A DNA stretch of 13,167 nt from Methanobrevibacter ruminantium (GTDB lineage Archaea; Methanobacteriota; Methanobacteria; Methanobacteriales; Methanobacteriaceae): positions 1 to 13,167 of the forward strand of contig SFKZ01000030.1 in assembly GCA_004553595.1 (NCBI GenBank), written 5' to 3'. Numbering within the stretch: position 1 is the first letter of the stretch; every line of letters begins with the position of its first letter. Positions 11,737 to 13,167 of the stretch are shown here, piece by piece. A model generated the notes under the pieces. That model did not search any database, was not told where the DNA came from, and saw only the letters and a program-made list of their open reading frames with translations. Both the position numbers and the translations under genes were made by a program.

Positions 11737-12275
11737 TGATTCCTTAAAGCTTGAGAACCATCTAGCACCTCAATATATCGTTTTAAGTTTTCTATGTCGT
11801 CTTTCGTTAGTGGTAAAGTCTTACCGTTTTTTCTCATTAAATCAAATACATTAACAAGAAATGCCTTTTCTTTGAAGAAAGTGATCTCAACGGATACTTC
11901 GCCCTCTTCTGGGTCTTTTAAGATACCATCATAAATATTCCATGAATTGCTGACAACCCCGGAGAAAGCTATTTTTCGCATCACATAGGCAGAGTCTTTA
12001 AACATTATTGAAGCCTTAGCAGTAACCGAGTAATAAGCGATCAGATAACTACCTAATAGGAAAATAATTATATCGTTAACAAAAATATCCGTTTGATAGT
12101 TAGGTATAAATAATTTGTAGATATAAAGAACTACCGCCAGCCAAAGCAAGCTTCTCACTATTGCCATTCTCACTCGATAAGAATGGTAAGAATCATAGTG
12201 AGTTAGTCGATAAAGAAGATCTAAACCTTTTCTTGACTTCTTTGGTCCGTCTCCATTATTTGTTGTTTTCGCCAT
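11724..12275 (-). CDS. Unknown two-helix membrane protein, 183 aa
   Basis: Not recognised. The N-terminus is basic (MAKTTNNGDGPKKSRKGL). Two hydrophobic segments follow (about residues 38-58, IVRSLLWLAVVLYIYKLF, and about 65-83, DIIIFLLGSYLIAYYSV), then a soluble C-terminal domain of about 100 residues (starting near TAKASIMFKDSAY), probably cytoplasmic. I chose the ATG at 12275 because GGGGGA lies 5 nt before it; the longer frame start at 12326 has none. It overlaps the coiled-coil gene by 13 nt and heads a leftward operon. The context suggests a plasmid maintenance or transfer role. Confidence 0.6.
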   Translation of the reverse strand: MAKTTNNGDGPKKSRKGLDLLYRLTHYDSYHSYRVRMAIVRSLLWLAVVLYIYKLFIPNYQTDIFVNDIIIFLLGSYLIAYYSVTAKASIMFKDSAYVMRKIAFSGVVSNSWNIYDGILKDPEEGEVSVEITFFKEKAFLVNVFDLMRKNGKTLPLTKDDIENLKRYIEVLDGSQALRNQWTN

Positions 12276-12338
12276 GAAAATCCCCCATTTTTCACCCAAA
12301 TATCTTGCACTTTTAAAATGGCACAATCATTAGGTCTG

Positions 12339-12365
12339 ATTTTATGCATTTTTGGGCTAAGTCAA
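12339..12365 (-). promoter_or_regulatory. Possible leftward promoter of the membrane-protein operon
   Basis: On the minus strand, TTGACT (12365-12360) and TAAAAT (12344-12339) have a 15-nt spacer, slightly short. The -35 lies inside a small imperfect stem-loop (12354-12380). Confidence 0.35.
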
Positions 12366-12484
12366 TTTGTCTTAAAGCCCATCATATTAGTTGTTTAAGA
12401 GTGATTGCCCCCTGCACTTTGTTTAGGTTTTACCCTTATGTTTAGCTGACCCTTTAATATTTAGCTAAAAGAAAGGTAATCACT

Positions 12485-13167
12485 ATGATCAACTTTAAGA
12501 ACAATTTTAAAACCATCTCCCTAACTGATGATCAATTTCTTTTGATTAAGCAAATTGCTAATTTAGGTTTTGTAACCAAACCTCAACTTGAAATGATCTA
12601 TTCCATTATCAAAAACAAGCCCACCTCTATATCCAACTATATTCTGAATAAGCTGGTGAATAAGGATAAAGTCCTTAACAGAATTAAAAGTAATGAAAGT
12701 CAAAATAGAATTAAGCAGATTGCTTATGTGATTAGCAGATATGGACGCAATCTATTGTCTGCATATCACTGCTTCTATCGTGATCCTCGTTCTTTTGGTA
12801 TTAACTTTCACAACCTGCAAGCCAATGAAGTAGTAATTCAAGCATTGTATGCTTCAAACTTCAAGCCTACTGCACTTGGTAGTAATAATTCTTCGCTTAG
12901 GTTTAATGATGAAGAAAAGACCGTATCTATTACTAATAGTTTTGGTTCTACGTTTACATTGCCCACCTTCGATGTCCCATTTTATGATAAAAAGGTTTCT
13001 AAGCCAGTTGTATCAAGGCTTAACGAAGATTACTTCATTAAGAATGCTGATTTAGCACGGCTTCCAGAGCTTTTAACCGAAGGTTTATTAGTCGGTGGAA
13101 TAACTGATAAAAAGCTTCGTTTATCCCTTGATTCTAAGGCTCAAAGCACTTTTTTGCTAAAAAAGGG
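12485..13167 (+). CDS. Replication-relaxation-like plasmid protein (C-terminus cut by window edge)
   Basis: 227 codons are visible and still open at the window end. The N-terminus (LTDDQFLLIKQIANLGFVTK, then PQLEMIYSIIKNKPTSISNY) is a winged-helix-type DNA-binding region that resembles the replication-relaxation family (Replic_Relax) found on Gram-positive plasmids and conjugative elements. It then continues as a mixed alpha/beta protein with no membrane segment (for example YVISRYGRNLLSAYHCF). The ATG has AAAGG about 9 nt upstream. It is divergent from the membrane-protein operon across a gap of about 200 nt. The family assignment is moderate; the plasmid connection rests on it. Confidence 0.6.
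   Translation, partial: MINFKNNFKTISLTDDQFLLIKQIANLGFVTKPQLEMIYSIIKNKPTSISNYILNKLVNKDKVLNRIKSNESQNRIKQIAYVISRYGRNLLSAYHCFYRDPRSFGINFHNLQANEVVIQALYASNFKPTALGSNNSSLRFNDEEKTVSITNSFGSTFTLPTFDVPFYDKKVSKPVVSRLNEDYFIKNADLARLPELLTEGLLVGGITDKKLRLSLDSKAQSTFLLKK

Noticed and set aside
11363..11854. Two plus-strand frames of 79 and 80 codons
   Set aside because: Antisense to the coiled-coil and membrane-protein genes; Cys/Ser/Leu-rich composition typical of reverse-strand shadows.
12354..12380. GGGCTAAG...CTTAAAGCCC stem-loop as a terminator
   Set aside because: Imperfect stem with no T-run on either strand; it overlaps a possible -35 and is more likely part of the divergent control region.
12849..13055. 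68-codon plus-strand frame
   Set aside because: Lies in another frame inside the open replication-relaxation-like gene, which is longer and has a ribosome binding site.
1..13167. CRISPR array, tRNA or rRNA genes
   Set aside because: No regularly spaced direct repeats and no cloverleaf or rRNA-like sequence noticed on either strand.

Overview
The window is AT-rich, low-GC Gram-positive DNA with strong Shine-Dalgarno sites. A helveticin J-type class III bacteriocin and an SLAP-type surface protein point to the S-layer-forming Lactobacillus group (helveticus/acidophilus/crispatus relatives). A serine recombinase is cut by the left edge. A ParB-like/MmcB-like protein and a replication-relaxation-like gene cut by the right edge suggest a plasmid or other mobile accessory region. 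This host and context assignment is inferred from protein families only.

Left part (1-3895). A resolvase/invertase-type serine recombinase reads leftward, with a repeat-rich candidate recombination site upstream of it. Next comes a striking minus-strand array (about 735-1463) of eight very short genes of 14-35 codons. Seven have a convincing ribosome binding site and one is tightly coupled to its upstream neighbour. A promoter stands before the array and a terminator after it. Two of the peptides are clear paralogues sharing QPN-x-HI. The array follows an Rgg-type transcriptional regulator (minus), which is divergent from an MFS exporter (plus). A 15-bp motif occurs in the rgg leader and again, as an inverted repeat, between rgg and the array promoter. 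I read this as an Rgg-controlled multi-peptide system, either signalling or leaderless antimicrobial, with a dedicated exporter. It is the best candidate here for an undescribed system.

Middle (3918-7680). An ImmA-type metallopeptidase and its XRE repressor (minus) are divergent from an operon made of an LL-H-type holin and a helveticin J-family bacteriocin (plus). At least four copies of an AAGCATA-type operator lie over divergent promoters in between. This is the arrangement of an inducible mobile-element switch placed in front of a bacteriocin and membrane-lesion module. A secreted SLAP protein follows, with its own terminator.

Plasmid-like segment (7680-9515). A promoter with two copies of an 18-20 bp palindrome drives a protein with a ParB/KorB-like N-terminal half and an MmcB-like (PD-(D/E)XK fold) C-terminal half. 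Two overlapping unknown genes follow, possibly one frameshifted gene.

Right part (9520-13167). A leftward operon-like row has two small plasmid-type genes (a membrane protein and a coiled-coil protein), a CPBP intramembrane protease and a Sec-secreted 93-residue peptide with a Gly/Pro/Trp-rich tail. The last two look like a new bacteriocin/immunity or pheromone pair. The window ends in a rightward replication-relaxation-like gene. No tRNA, rRNA, CRISPR array or complete insertion sequence was seen.
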